Source: SP5GCR1 sp965199685 (GTDB lineage: Bacteria > Pseudomonadota > Gammaproteobacteria > Poriferisulfidales > Oxydemutatoraceae). From it: a stretch of 64,000 nt of DNA. Location: positions 1,426,001-1,490,000 of the forward strand of contig OZ241323.1 of the NCBI GenBank assembly GCA_965199685.1, read 5' to 3'. The notes under the pieces are model-generated. The model made no database searches and had not been told where the DNA came from. It saw only the letters and a program-made list of their open reading frames with translations. The position numbers and the translations under genes were made by a program. Below, one piece after another: positions 24,150 through 34,179 of the stretch. Position 1 is the stretch's first letter, and each line of letters opens with the position of its first letter.

Positions 24150-25415
24150 CTATGAGTGGTTACCGAGTGCTTGTTCTATATCTGCGATGATGTCGTCTAT
24201 GTGTTCTATACCTATTGATAATCTAACCAAGTCTTCGGAAACACCAGCACTTTTGAGATCGGCTTCTGACAATTGGCGATGGGTTGTAGTGGCAGGGTGG
24301 CACGCCAACGAACGAGCGTCGCCTATGTTGACGAGGCGTAGTATAAGCTGCAAAGCATCTATAAACTTAGCTCCTGCTTCAGCCCCGCCTTTAATACCAA
24401 AACTCAAGATGCCAGATGCTTGGCCGTTCAAATAGCGGTCTACCAACGGCTTGCTCGGATGGTCGTCTAAGCCGGCATAATTGACCCATTGCACACGCGG
24501 ATGCGCTTGCAAATAGCGAGCGACGGCGAGTGCGTTATCGCAATGCCGCTCTATACGCAACGGCATAGTCTCCAAACCTTGCAGGATTAAAAAGCTATTC
24601 AGTGGGGAGAGTGCGGAACCCATATTCCGCAGTGGCACCACGCGCGCCCTAGCAATAAAAGCAGCTGCGCCCAGTGCTTCCACATAGCTAACGCCATGAT
24701 AAGACGGGTCGGGTTCTACCAGCATAGGATAACGGTCGGCGTTTTCTTGCCATGGGAAATTTCCTGAATCAACGATGATTCCACCGATACTGTTTCCGTG
24801 TCCTCCCATATATTTGGTCAGAGAATGTACGACAATATCGGCACCGTGTTCAAAGGGTCGGCATAGATAAGGAGTCGGCACCGTATTATCAACAACCAAT
24901 ACAACACCGTGCTTCTTACAAGTCTCAGCGAGTGCCTCCAAATCGCACACATTCCCTGCCGGGTTGCCCAACGACTCGCAAAAAACGAGCTTGGTTTTCT
25001 CGTCGATTAAATCCTCTATCTGTCCGTCTTCAGTGAAACGCACCTCTATACCCAAGCGCGGCAATGTATGTGCGAATAAATTATAAGTTCCACCATAGAG
25101 CTGACTCGTTGAAATAATGTTGTCTCCGCTATCGGTGATGGTGAATATTGCATAAGTAGTAGCTGCCATTCCCGATGATAATGCCAGCGCACCTATGCCG
25201 CCTTCCATCGCAGCGACACGTTTTTCCAGTACATCAGTCGTGGGATTCATGATTCGGGTATAGATGTTGCCCATCTCTTTAAGGTCGAACAAATCGGCAC
25301 CGTGTTGGGTATCTCTAAAAGTATAAGAGGTGGTTTGATAAATTGGCGTGACCGCAGCGCGCGTCGTCGGTTCGCATTCGTATCCACCGTGTATCGCAAT
25401 TGTTTCCAGTTTCAT
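24150..25415 (-). CDS. metY: O-acetylhomoserine sulfhydrylase (MetY type)
   Basis: 421-aa Cys/Met-metabolism PLP enzyme. AIHGGYECEPTTRAAVTPIYQTTSY begins the fold, LSSGMAATTYAI and VVDNTVPTPYLCRPFEHGADIV follow, and HSLTKYMGGHGNSIGG holds the PLP lysine. Length and the long insertion near residue 230 (NADRYPMLVEPDPSYHGVSY) match MetY rather than the shorter MetB/MetC. It would make homocysteine from O-acetylhomoserine and sulfide. It follows carB after a short gap on the same strand. Confidence 0.92.
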   Translation of the reverse strand: MKLETIAIHGGYECEPTTRAAVTPIYQTTSYTFRDTQHGADLFDLKEMGNIYTRIMNPTTDVLEKRVAAMEGGIGALALSSGMAATTYAIFTITDSGDNIISTSQLYGGTYNLFAHTLPRLGIEVRFTEDGQIEDLIDEKTKLVFCESLGNPAGNVCDLEALAETCKKHGVVLVVDNTVPTPYLCRPFEHGADIVVHSLTKYMGGHGNSIGGIIVDSGNFPWQENADRYPMLVEPDPSYHGVSYVEALGAAAFIARARVVPLRNMGSALSPLNSFLILQGLETMPLRIERHCDNALAVARYLQAHPRVQWVNYAGLDDHPSKPLVDRYLNGQASGILSFGIKGGAEAGAKFIDALQLILRLVNIGDARSLACHPATTTHRQLSEADLKSAGVSEDLVRLSIGIEHIDDIIADIEQALGNHS

Positions 25416-25434
25416 TTGTTAATCCTCCTCAATA

Positions 25435-28400
25435 TCATAAACTATATACATCGTGATCGTCGGATTCCATCGCCTCCAAAATGGCACTGGCACCGGCGAT
25501 TGTCGTAGTATAGCACACTCTATTCTGCACCGCACTAGATCTTATAGTGCGCGAATCGGTAATCGCTTGCCTGCCTTCGGTTGTATTGATAATCAAATGA
25601 ACCGTCCCGTCGTCTATGAAATCAATAACATTGGGACGTTGATTTTCTATGACTTTGTGAACAGAACGGCATGCAATGCCAGCATCGCTGAACGCTTGTT
25701 GAGTGCCTTGGGTTGCCAATATATCAAAGCCTTTGTCACCTAGGCTTCGGGCAATTTCTATCGCTGCCAGTTTGTCCGCATCTCGCACACTCATCAGCAC
25801 CGTACCGCTACACGGCAATTTATTGCCGGCAGCAAGCTGTGCTTTGGCATAAGCCTCGCCAAAACTCTGACCGCTGCCCATCACCTCGCCGGTAGAACGC
25901 ATCTCAGGACCCAAGATCGGATCCACACCTATAAACTTATTGAATGGAAAAACCGCCTCCTTGACCGCAAAACGAAAAGTACTCTGCTGCTTTTCCTTCA
26001 GCATATAAAGGCCCTCACGGTTTTCCACGAAGCCTTGTTTCTTGAGGTCTATATCAACCATGCAACGAGCGGCGATTTTAGCCAACGGCAAACCGGTAGC
26101 TTTGGACACAAACGGCACCGTACGCGACGCACGCGGATTGACTTCTATCACATAGACTTCATCGTTCTTGATAGCAAACTGTGCATTCATCAGTCCTTTG
26201 ATGTTGAGTGCAAGTGCGATGATTTTAATTTGCCGCGCGAGTTCCGCCTGTATCGCTTTGGACAAGGAATAAGGTGGGATTGAACAAGCGGAGTCACCCG
26301 AATGTACCCCGGCTTGCTCAATATGCTCCATGATGCCGCCGAGTAATACATTTTCCCCGTCGCACACAGCGTCCACATCAACCTCTATCGCATCGGACAA
26401 GAAGTGATCTATTAAAACCGGTTTGTTTTGTGATACCCGAGTCGCCTCTAGTATGTAATGTTTGAGTTCGGTTTCGTCGTACACGATCTTCATCGCACGA
26501 CCTCCTAGAACAAAAGAAGGTCTGACGATGATCGGATAGCCTATCGAAGAGGCAATGTTCAATGCCTCCGCTTCGGTCAGTGCAATGCCGTTGGGCGGCT
26601 GCTTCAAACCCAATTTTTCTATGACTTGCTGAAAACGTTTTCGGTCTTCGGCTAAGCTGATGGTGTCAGCACTGCTTCCGAGTATAGGCACGCCGGCATC
26701 AGCTAAACTTTGAGTCAGATTCAAAGGTGTTTGACCGCCGTATTGCACCACCACACCTTTCAAATCACCATTGCTCTTTTCGGTTTCTATAACGTTCAAC
26801 ACATGTTCAAAATCCAAAGGCTCAAAATAGAGACGATCCGAAGTATCGTAATCGGTTGAGACCGTCTCAGGATTGCAATTGATCATAATCGTCTCAAAAC
26901 CAGCTTCGCGCAACGCAAACGAAGCATGCACACAACAATAATCAAACTCTATACCTTGCCCTATGCGATTGGGACCGCTACCCAGTATGATAATCTTTTG
27001 CTTCGCACTCGGATGCGCCTCGCATTCCTCGTCATAACACGAATACAAATAAGCGGTCTGCGTGTCAAACTCCGCCGCACAACTATCCACCCTTTTGTAT
27101 GTCGCATTAATCTTTGCATTGCGGCGGCTGTTGCAAACTTTTTGGTCGTCGACCGACAACAACCGTGCAATATGCGCATCGGCAAAACCTTGCTGTTTGA
27201 GTTCATGTAAATGCGCCCGGTCAGAAATCTTAAAAACTCCGTCTTTTATCTTTTTCTCGGCATCTATGATCTCCGACATTTGACTTAAAAACCAAGGATC
27301 TATCTTCGTTGCCTCATAGAGCTTAGCGACATCAACACCCATCCTCAAAGCCTCGGCGATTAACAATATTCTGTCCGGGGTTGGATCTTGTAGGCGCAAA
27401 ATCAGCGCATCAATATCATTGCCTTGTAGCGACTCGCTGCGCAATGCTTGCGGAAAAGCAAGACCAATATACCCAAGTTCCAAGCTACATAATGCTTTTT
27501 GCAAGGACTCTTTGAAAGTCCTGCCGATTGCCATCGCCTCGCCGACTGATTTCATTTGCGTTGTGAGATTTTTAGAGGTTTGAGGGAATTTCATAAAATC
27601 AAAACGTGGGATTTTAGTGACCACATAATCTATCGTCGGTTCAAACGATGCCGGTGTTGCCCCACTGGTAATCTCGTTCTTTAGTTCATCCAAGCTATAA
27701 CCCACTGCTAATTTTGCAGCAACCTTTGCAATCGGGAAACCAGTTGCCTTAGATGCCAACGCCGAGGAACGCGAGACACGCGGATTCATCTCTATGACCA
27801 CCATACGACCATCATCCGGGTTGATCGCAAACTGTACATTGGAACCGCCAGTATCTACACCAATCTCTCGCAGCACTGCAATTGAGGCGTTGCGCATCTT
27901 TTGATATTCCTTATCGGTTAGCGTTTGTACAGGTGCCACCGTAATTGAGTCTCCGGTGTGTACTCCCATCGGGTCAAAGTTTTCTATTGAACACACGACG
28001 ATGCAATTATCGTTGCAATCGCGCACGACCTCTATTTCAAATTCTTTCCAACCCAACAAGGACTCCTCTAATAAAACCTCGCTGATCGGCGACAACGCTA
28101 GACCATGCTTGACTATGTCCTCAAACTCTTCGGGATTACGAGCAATACCGCTGCCGCTGCCACCTAAGGTATAAGACGGTCTCACGATGATAGGGAAACC
28201 CAACTGCTCGGGTGCTGCCTGCGCTTGTTGCCAATCCTTTACGACAACTGAGCGCGCACTTTTCAAGCCGATGTTCTCCATCGCCTTGCGGAACAACAAA
28301 CGGTCTTCGGCCTTACTAATCGCCTCCGACGAAGCACCGATTAATTGCACTCCAAACTCTTGTAGCACGCCCTCGCGTTGTAAGTCCATCGCACAATTCA

Positions 28401-28686
28401 AAGCAGTCTGCCCGCCCATTGTCGGCAACAAAGCATCGGGTCTTTCTGTCGCTATGATTTTCTTCAATGTGCGCCATTCTATAGGCTCTATATAAATCGT
28501 ATCGGCAGTATCCGGGTCGGTCATAATCGTCGCTGGATTGGAATTGACCAAGACGACGCTATAACCTTCTTCGCGCAATGCTTTGCACGCCTGCACACCA
28601 GAATAATCAAACTCGCACGCTTGCCCGATAACGATAGGCCCGGCACCGATAATCAAGATACGCGATAAATTGTCACGCTTAGGCAT
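25435..28686 (-). CDS. carB: carbamoyl-phosphate synthase large subunit
   Basis: 1083 aa from ATG 28686. That start is chosen because MPKRDNLSRILIIGAGPIVIGQ matches the family; an earlier in-frame ATG would extend into carA. Two homologous ATP-grasp halves are seen: RPSYTLGGSGSGIA in the first and RPSFVLGGRAMKIV in the second. The oligomerisation and C-terminal allosteric (MGS-like) domain is present. It overlaps the carA stop by 8 bp. The product feeds arginine and pyrimidine synthesis. Confidence 0.97.
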   Translation of the reverse strand: MPKRDNLSRILIIGAGPIVIGQACEFDYSGVQACKALREEGYSVVLVNSNPATIMTDPDTADTIYIEPIEWRTLKKIIATERPDALLPTMGGQTALNCAMDLQREGVLQEFGVQLIGASSEAISKAEDRLLFRKAMENIGLKSARSVVVKDWQQAQAAPEQLGFPIIVRPSYTLGGSGSGIARNPEEFEDIVKHGLALSPISEVLLEESLLGWKEFEIEVVRDCNDNCIVVCSIENFDPMGVHTGDSITVAPVQTLTDKEYQKMRNASIAVLREIGVDTGGSNVQFAINPDDGRMVVIEMNPRVSRSSALASKATGFPIAKVAAKLAVGYSLDELKNEITSGATPASFEPTIDYVVTKIPRFDFMKFPQTSKNLTTQMKSVGEAMAIGRTFKESLQKALCSLELGYIGLAFPQALRSESLQGNDIDALILRLQDPTPDRILLIAEALRMGVDVAKLYEATKIDPWFLSQMSEIIDAEKKIKDGVFKISDRAHLHELKQQGFADAHIARLLSVDDQKVCNSRRNAKINATYKRVDSCAAEFDTQTAYLYSCYDEECEAHPSAKQKIIILGSGPNRIGQGIEFDYCCVHASFALREAGFETIMINCNPETVSTDYDTSDRLYFEPLDFEHVLNVIETEKSNGDLKGVVVQYGGQTPLNLTQSLADAGVPILGSSADTISLAEDRKRFQQVIEKLGLKQPPNGIALTEAEALNIASSIGYPIIVRPSFVLGGRAMKIVYDETELKHYILEATRVSQNKPVLIDHFLSDAIEVDVDAVCDGENVLLGGIMEHIEQAGVHSGDSACSIPPYSLSKAIQAELARQIKIIALALNIKGLMNAQFAIKNDEVYVIEVNPRASRTVPFVSKATGLPLAKIAARCMVDIDLKKQGFVENREGLYMLKEKQQSTFRFAVKEAVFPFNKFIGVDPILGPEMRSTGEVMGSGQSFGEAYAKAQLAAGNKLPCSGTVLMSVRDADKLAAIEIARSLGDKGFDILATQGTQQAFSDAGIACRSVHKVIENQRPNVIDFIDDGTVHLIINTTEGRQAITDSRTIRSSAVQNRVCYTTTIAGASAILEAMESDDHDVYSL

Positions 28687-29770
28687 TAGATTCCATTTGC
28701 TGGATAAAATTATCAAACAATGCATTCACATCGTGGGGGCCAGGGCTCGCCTCTGGATGACCTTGAAAGCCGAATGCAGGATAATTTTTGTGACGTATGC
28801 CTTGAATCGTGTTGTCAAATAGCGATAGATGACTAACCTCCAACTGCTCAGGCAGGCTTGCCTCATCAATGCAAAAACCATGATTTTGACTCGTCAGCAT
28901 CACCCGCTTGCTAGATAGATCAAGCACCGGATGATTTGCCCCGTGATGCCCGAACTTCATCTTCATCGTTTGCGCACCGCTTGCCAAACCAAGCAACTGG
29001 TGTCCCAGGCATATCCCGAAAACAGGCAAGCCACTAGGCAAAAGCTCGCGTATCGTATCAATTGCATAATCGCAAGGCTCAGGGTCACCTGGCCCATTAG
29101 ACAAAAAAATACCGTCGGGCTGCTGTGCCAACACTTCCGCCGCCGTTGTCTTCGCCGGCACCACCGTGATATGACAACCTCGCGCCGCCAGGTGTCTCAA
29201 TATGTTACGCTTGATGCCGTAATCAAATGCAACCACATGACGTTCGGAGTTTTTTTCTGCATCCCAACGATAAGATTTTTTGGTACTCACATGCTGTGCC
29301 AAATCTTTAGCTTTCAAACCTGAGAAGTTATGCAACGCCACTTCGGCATCATCTTGCGACACTGCCTCATCAAATACCACACCATCTTGCGCACCGTGCA
29401 TACGCAAATGCCGTGTAAGGCGACGAGTATCTATATCGGCTATTGCAATGACCTTATTGTCTATCAGATAATCACTCAGATTCTGCTTACGACGCCAACT
29501 GCTCGCTGTTGACGGCAAATCGCGAATAACCAACGCTGCCGCATAAATCCCATCAGACTCCACATCTTCATCGTTCACACCAGTATTACCAATATGTGGA
29601 TATGTCAATGTCACAATCTGCTGCGCATAAGACGGGTCGGTCAAAATTTCCTGATAGCCAGTCATCGCCGTATTGAAAACAACCTCGCCGACGGCGATAC
29701 CACTAGCCCCAATAGAGATGCCGTCAAAACGAGTACCGTCTCTCAACAAAAGGGTAGCAAACCTTGCCAT
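28679..29770 (-). CDS. carA: carbamoyl-phosphate synthase small subunit (glutaminase)
   Basis: 363 aa. The N-terminal CPSase_sm domain (FNTAMTGYQEILTDPSYAQQ) and C-terminal class I glutaminase (PVFGICLGHQLLGLA with the nucleophile Cys; GHHGANHPV and GFQGHPEASPG with the His-Glu pair) are intact. It supplies ammonia to CarB. The 176-bp gap to the divergent queG must hold both promoters. Confidence 0.97.
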   Translation of the reverse strand: MARFATLLLRDGTRFDGISIGASGIAVGEVVFNTAMTGYQEILTDPSYAQQIVTLTYPHIGNTGVNDEDVESDGIYAAALVIRDLPSTASSWRRKQNLSDYLIDNKVIAIADIDTRRLTRHLRMHGAQDGVVFDEAVSQDDAEVALHNFSGLKAKDLAQHVSTKKSYRWDAEKNSERHVVAFDYGIKRNILRHLAARGCHITVVPAKTTAAEVLAQQPDGIFLSNGPGDPEPCDYAIDTIRELLPSGLPVFGICLGHQLLGLASGAQTMKMKFGHHGANHPVLDLSSKRVMLTSQNHGFCIDEASLPEQLEVSHLSLFDNTIQGIRHKNYPAFGFQGHPEASPGPHDVNALFDNFIQQMESNA

Positions 29771-29946
29771 CTTGCTATGTTACCTGTTAGAAAATCAATT
29801 AAATATCTGCTTAAAAATCGGAAGTTGCGCACTCCCCTCCGCTAGCACACCACCTGCAATGCGCCTATTATACAACCAGTTGAAAGATTGAGGCATTGAA
29901 TATGTTTTTGCATCATTTCTATATCCTTGCCGTAAAATAATCTCCT

Positions 29947-31038
29947 ATGGAGATGAATGTGCTTGCCGATAAGATTAAACGGTGGGGAGTAGAACTCGGC
30001 TTTTCCGATGTTGGTTTCGCCAATACCAAATTGCACGATTATGAACTCAAACTACTGGAATGGTTGAACGATGGGATGCACGGCGAGATGCACTTCATGG
30101 AAAAACACGGTAACAAACGTAGCAGACCTGAGAAACTAATTGACGGTACCGTTAGCATCATATCAGTGCGCATGAATTATCTTGATAAGGACTCTGCCGA
30201 TGCAGATACGGTATTAAAACAACCTCAAAAGGCGTATATTTCGCGCTATGCTTTGGGACGAGATTACCACAAATTGATACGCAAAAGATTGCAAAAGCTC
30301 GCCGATAAAATTACACAGGCAATCGGACCTTTCGCATACCGTGCGTTCAGCGATAGCGCGCCGGTATTGGAAAAACCGCTTGCCGAACAGGCTGCACTTG
30401 GTTGGATTGGCAAACACACATTACTGCTCAATCGTTCGGCTGGTTCGTGGTTTTTCTTAGGTGAGCTGTATACGAATTTGGCACTCCCGCCGTCTACCCT
30501 GACAACGAATCACTGCGGTAGCTGTGAACGTTGCATAGATATATGCCCGACTCAAGCTATCGTCGCACCCTATAAACTAGATGCCCGACGTTGCATCGCT
30601 TATTTAACGATAGAGTTCAAGGGTTCTATACCAGTAGAATTGCGTCCTCTAATGGGTAATCGTATATTCGGTTGCGACGATTGCCAACTGGTTTGCCCGT
30701 GGAACCGTTATGCGGGTTATTCCACCGAAGAAAAATTCCGCACCCGCCACAATCTAGATTCGGCAGATTTGATAGAGCTATTTTCATGGAGCGAGCAAAT
30801 GTTTTGTGATAGATTGGCAGGATCGGTTATTAAACGTAGCGGTTATGAAAGTTGGCTCAGGAATATTGCAGTGGCACTCGGCAATGCGCCCAGCAGCGAT
30901 GAAATCATACAGGCTCTGAAAACACGTCTAAACTATCCTTCCGAAATCGTTCGTGAGCATGTACGATGGGGCATTGAACAACATACTCGGAATACCAATA
31001 CTAAGTGTTCCCCTCTCGCCACGTCAGATACTTATTAA
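29947..31038 (+). CDS. queG: epoxyqueuosine reductase
   Basis: 363-aa cobalamin and iron-sulfur enzyme for the last step of queuosine synthesis in tRNA. The two [4Fe-4S] motifs are CGSCERCIDICPTQAI and FGCDDCQLVCPW; QAALGWIGKHTLLLNRSAGSWFFLGEL is the conserved core. Its 3' end overlaps the convergent pgi gene by 38 bp. A second ATG two codons in is equally possible as start. Confidence 0.95.
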   Translation: MEMNVLADKIKRWGVELGFSDVGFANTKLHDYELKLLEWLNDGMHGEMHFMEKHGNKRSRPEKLIDGTVSIISVRMNYLDKDSADADTVLKQPQKAYISRYALGRDYHKLIRKRLQKLADKITQAIGPFAYRAFSDSAPVLEKPLAEQAALGWIGKHTLLLNRSAGSWFFLGELYTNLALPPSTLTTNHCGSCERCIDICPTQAIVAPYKLDARRCIAYLTIEFKGSIPVELRPLMGNRIFGCDDCQLVCPWNRYAGYSTEEKFRTRHNLDSADLIELFSWSEQMFCDRLAGSVIKRSGYESWLRNIAVALGNAPSSDEIIQALKTRLNYPSEIVREHVRWGIEQHTRNTNTKCSPLATSDTY

Positions 31039-32599
31039 TCAGGCCACGGGTCGAAGCGTCCAACGAGCTTATCACATCGCCACTCGGATTGTTTTGCAGG
31101 CAATCAAAAACTTGGTCGGCTAATTGCTTTCCTTGCTCTACCCCCCACTGGTCGAAAGAGTTGATTCCCCAAATCAAGCCCTCGCAAAATACTTTGTGTT
31201 CGTAAAGCGCAATTAATGAACCCAAAGTGTGCGGACTAAGTTTACGTAGCATAATCGTGTTGTTCGGTCGGTCACCCGGACACTCGCGCTCGGATGTCTC
31301 GCTTTGTACGCCATGCATCAGTGCGTGAGATTGAGCAAAACAATTTGCATGAGGCAAAGCATCACTTTTGGTTCCATCAGCTATGCCAACGGTGTCGGCG
31401 GTCACGATAAAATCAATTGGGATCAATCGCGTGCCTTGATGTAAAAGTTGGTAATATGCGTGCTGTCCATCTAAAGCCTTTCCGCCCCATATCACCGGGG
31501 CTGTATCGCAGTGGAGCTTCTGCCCGTATCTATCAACTCGTTTGCCATTGCTTTCCATTTCCACCTGTTGCAAATAATTGGGTAATAGTTCTAAGCGAGT
31601 GTCATAACACAAGACCGCATGGTTCTGTGCGTTGTGAAAATTGTTATACCAAATGCCGAGCAGAGCTAGAATGACCGGCATGTTCTTTTCTGGCTCGGCA
31701 GTTTGAAAGTGCTGATCCATTTGATAAGCCCCAGCCAATAATTGCTCGTATACCTCCATGCCTAAGTTCACCGCAAGCGGTAATCCTGCTGCCGAACATA
31801 AAGAATAACGACCACCTATCGTAATCGGTACCACTAAGCAATGCTTGGGAGCAATACCGAACTCAATGGCTCTGGCACAATCGGCTGTCACCGCAAACAT
31901 CTGATTTTGTGCACCGTCGCCCAACCAAGTTTTGGCATAACTTGCATTCATCAAGGTTTCTCGGGTTTTGAATTTCTTGGAAATAACGATGAAACAGGTA
32001 CTTTTAGGGTTTAACTCAGACAGCAAAGACTCTAATTCCCCACAGCCTACCGTAGAAACAAAATGGACCCTAGAGGGTGTTTGCTTATAAGCTGATAGGG
32101 CTTGACTTGCCATTGCCGGACCGACATGCGACCCCCCTATGCCCAGACTAACGACATCAGTAATCGTTTGTCCACTAGCACGATGCGGAACCGAACCAGA
32201 CAATTCCAAACATAATTCTTGCATTCGCTGTTTGGTCGCAATAATCTCCGTGTTCAAATCATCGGCATTTGGTTTATCCGATTGACCATGAGGTTGGCGT
32301 AAGACGGAATGCAATGCCGCCTGTTTTTCACTTAGATTGATTTCATCCCCCCTGAACAGCCGCGCTCGCCAATCTGTAAAATCTGACGAGTTCAATAATT
32401 CTACCAATAGCTTTATGGTATCGTCGGTAAATTTATTTTTGGAATAATCCAGAAATAGGTCGTGTGCTTCGATTGAATATTTATCAAAACGGTCGGGGTC
32501 TTGCGCAAATAAATCCTGCAACCGCATCGCCTGCGATTGAGCATAGTGTGCCTTTAGTTTTTTTAGGATATCCGTTTGTTGATTAAAATATGGCTTCAT
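31001..32599 (-). CDS. pgi: glucose-6-phosphate isomerase
   Basis: 532 aa from ATG 32599 (MKPYFNQQTD); the longer frame from 32638 adds 13 unlikely residues. The SIS-fold signatures are present: DVVSLGIGGSHVGPAMAS, GGRYSLCSAAGLPLAVNLG, the HQGTRLIPIDFI region and the C-terminal SFDQWGVEQGKQLA. It interconverts glucose-6-P and fructose-6-P. The last 38 bp are antisense to the end of queG. Confidence 0.96.
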   Translation of the reverse strand: MKPYFNQQTDILKKLKAHYAQSQAMRLQDLFAQDPDRFDKYSIEAHDLFLDYSKNKFTDDTIKLLVELLNSSDFTDWRARLFRGDEINLSEKQAALHSVLRQPHGQSDKPNADDLNTEIIATKQRMQELCLELSGSVPHRASGQTITDVVSLGIGGSHVGPAMASQALSAYKQTPSRVHFVSTVGCGELESLLSELNPKSTCFIVISKKFKTRETLMNASYAKTWLGDGAQNQMFAVTADCARAIEFGIAPKHCLVVPITIGGRYSLCSAAGLPLAVNLGMEVYEQLLAGAYQMDQHFQTAEPEKNMPVILALLGIWYNNFHNAQNHAVLCYDTRLELLPNYLQQVEMESNGKRVDRYGQKLHCDTAPVIWGGKALDGQHAYYQLLHQGTRLIPIDFIVTADTVGIADGTKSDALPHANCFAQSHALMHGVQSETSERECPGDRPNNTIMLRKLSPHTLGSLIALYEHKVFCEGLIWGINSFDQWGVEQGKQLADQVFDCLQNNPSGDVISSLDASTRGLINKYLTWREGNT

Positions 32600-32700
32600 T
32601 TTGTATTGTGTTGTGCAAAGCCAATAGATTATAAACAATTAACGAACTTTGCGCTTCATCACGGTTATTATACAAAAGATAGCCAATAGTATTGATTAAA

Positions 32701-33282
32701 TTAGATAGACCTATAGGGACTATAACAATAGTATTTAGGTCTGTCATCCAATCTGATATGTAGCCATGCCACACCTCCGCCTGCGGTGTTCAGCCATCTG
32801 GGTGTGTTGTCTAGATGTGTTGCAACCAGGCGACCGACTCGCTGCCACAACGCCTGATTTTGATAATCCGGCGCGTGCCTGCTAAATGCCCCTAAATGGC
32901 TATAGGCAGAGGCTTCGGCTTTAGGACACGGTGCTACCAACCAAGCGTCTTTACCCAAGTTGGGAAATGCAACTATATCTTTATCCGAAAAATAGTCCGC
33001 AAATGCATCGGTATCGGAGGGTATATCCAATTCTGGGCTATTTATTATCACGAACTCAAAAGGACGATGCACAGTATCCGAACTCAGTGGCGGTGTTTCC
33101 CAGCGATAAGCGATATATTCAATACTTGATAAGAATTCGATATAAAAGGTTCTAAAAATTTCGCTTTGCTGCCATAAGGTGATTACCGAATGATAACTCA
33201 AGACGGCACCTTCCTTTAATATATGTACCTTTAGCACACCTGTAGTGCCGACTTCATTGACACGGGTTTCAAACATATCCAT
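32701..33282 (-). CDS. DUF6940 family protein
   Basis: 193 aa, recognised by the conserved YRWETPPLSSDT, RPFEFVIINSPEL, FPNLGKDAWLVAPCP and TAGGGVAWLHIRLDDRPKYY blocks. Several histidines and acidic residues sit in the most conserved part (AYSHLGAF, WLHIRLDD), suggesting an enzyme, but no activity is known to me. It starts 5 bp after the bioD stop, so it is co-transcribed with bioD. Confidence 0.8.
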   Translation of the reverse strand: MDMFETRVNEVGTTGVLKVHILKEGAVLSYHSVITLWQQSEIFRTFYIEFLSSIEYIAYRWETPPLSSDTVHRPFEFVIINSPELDIPSDTDAFADYFSDKDIVAFPNLGKDAWLVAPCPKAEASAYSHLGAFSRHAPDYQNQALWQRVGRLVATHLDNTPRWLNTAGGGVAWLHIRLDDRPKYYCYSPYRSI

Positions 33283-33287
33283 ATTTC

Positions 33288-33962
33288 TTAGGAACTTATA
33301 CCGCCGAGCAACCCGACTAATTCCGACAATGCCGAATGACCGATATTATCGTTATGCACCTGAATAATCGGCACATCAGTCCAGACACTGAGTTCGCGTG
33401 CATTATCAAGCTCGCTTTCATCAGGCTGTGGATGCATACGATTAAGCACTACTGCGATCGCTTTGAGCTGTCGAGCGGCGAGTGCTTCTAATGTTAGTAG
33501 TATATGATTGATGCAACCCAAGCGATCGGGCGATACAACAACGACCGGAAATCCTAGTGCCGATATTAAGTCTGCATTAAGACCATCGGCAGCGATAGGA
33601 GACAACAACCCGCCGGCACCCTCCACCACCACAAATTGTTCTTCACAACGGCAACAAGCAGCGAGTTGGGCTATTGTGTGCGTCGTACCTGCCAGCATCG
33701 CCGCCCGTTCCGGTGAGGTCTCCGCTTTATAACGATAGCGACACACTTGTTCAATTGAAGGCGCAGATACTGAGGCTGCTGCCAGGCGCGTGGCATCTTC
33801 GGCTATCAACCCACGCTCACTGTCCGAACAGCCACTCTCCACAGGTTTGCGCACTGCTACTTTTAAGCCAGTCTCCTCCAACACTTTTGTTAAATGGCAC
33901 GCAATTACTGTTTTACCTATACCGGTATCAGTGCCGGTAATGAATACGCCCGAACTAATCAT
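33288..33962 (-). CDS. bioD: dethiobiotin synthetase
   Basis: 224 aa. FITGTDTGIGKTVIACHL (P-loop), RKPVESGC (substrate lysine) and VEGAGGLLSPI are diagnostic. It closes the ureido ring with ATP and CO2 in biotin synthesis. No other bio gene lies in the window. Upstream is a 217-bp repeat-bearing gap that separates it from purC. Confidence 0.95.
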   Translation of the reverse strand: MISSGVFITGTDTGIGKTVIACHLTKVLEETGLKVAVRKPVESGCSDSERGLIAEDATRLAAASVSAPSIEQVCRYRYKAETSPERAAMLAGTTHTIAQLAACCRCEEQFVVVEGAGGLLSPIAADGLNADLISALGFPVVVVSPDRLGCINHILLTLEALAARQLKAIAVVLNRMHPQPDESELDNARELSVWTDVPIIQVHNDNIGHSALSELVGLLGGISS

Positions 33963-33992
33963 CTAAACTGTTCAACAAGTATTTCATATGCC

Positions 33993-34022
33993 GTAGGGGC
34001 GGATTTATAAATCCGCCCCTAC
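33993..34022. repeat. 30-bp perfect palindrome
   Basis: GTAGGGGCGGATTTA is followed immediately by its exact reverse complement. No T-run follows on either strand, so it is not a standard terminator, although the transcript would fold tightly. It lies between purC and bioD (both - strand). The GTAGGGGC end motif is like those of small REP/MITE-type elements. Confidence 0.85.
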
Positions 34023-34071
34023 CATTTCATAAATTATATGGCACATAGTGGTTCAATTTGTGCAATGGTGG

Positions 34072-34170
34072 TACTTTTTCAACAGTCCCGAATGGATTGA
34101 TTTTGCAAACGCAACGCGTTCGGGAGGGCATGTTAGCCCTCCCCTACGGTGCATGGAATACTTTTTCAAA
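34072..34170. repeat. interspersed repeat (GTTGAAAAAGT family), inverse orientation
   Basis: Runs actttttcaacagtccc, then the stem gggagggc (34122-34129) / gccctccc (34136-34143) around a 6-nt loop, then ctacggtgcatggaatactttttcaa. It is the reverse complement of the 227-350 family. Located just after the purC stop, the 8-bp GC-rich stem could also end purC transcripts. Confidence 0.7.
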
Positions 34171-34179
34171 CACCCCATC

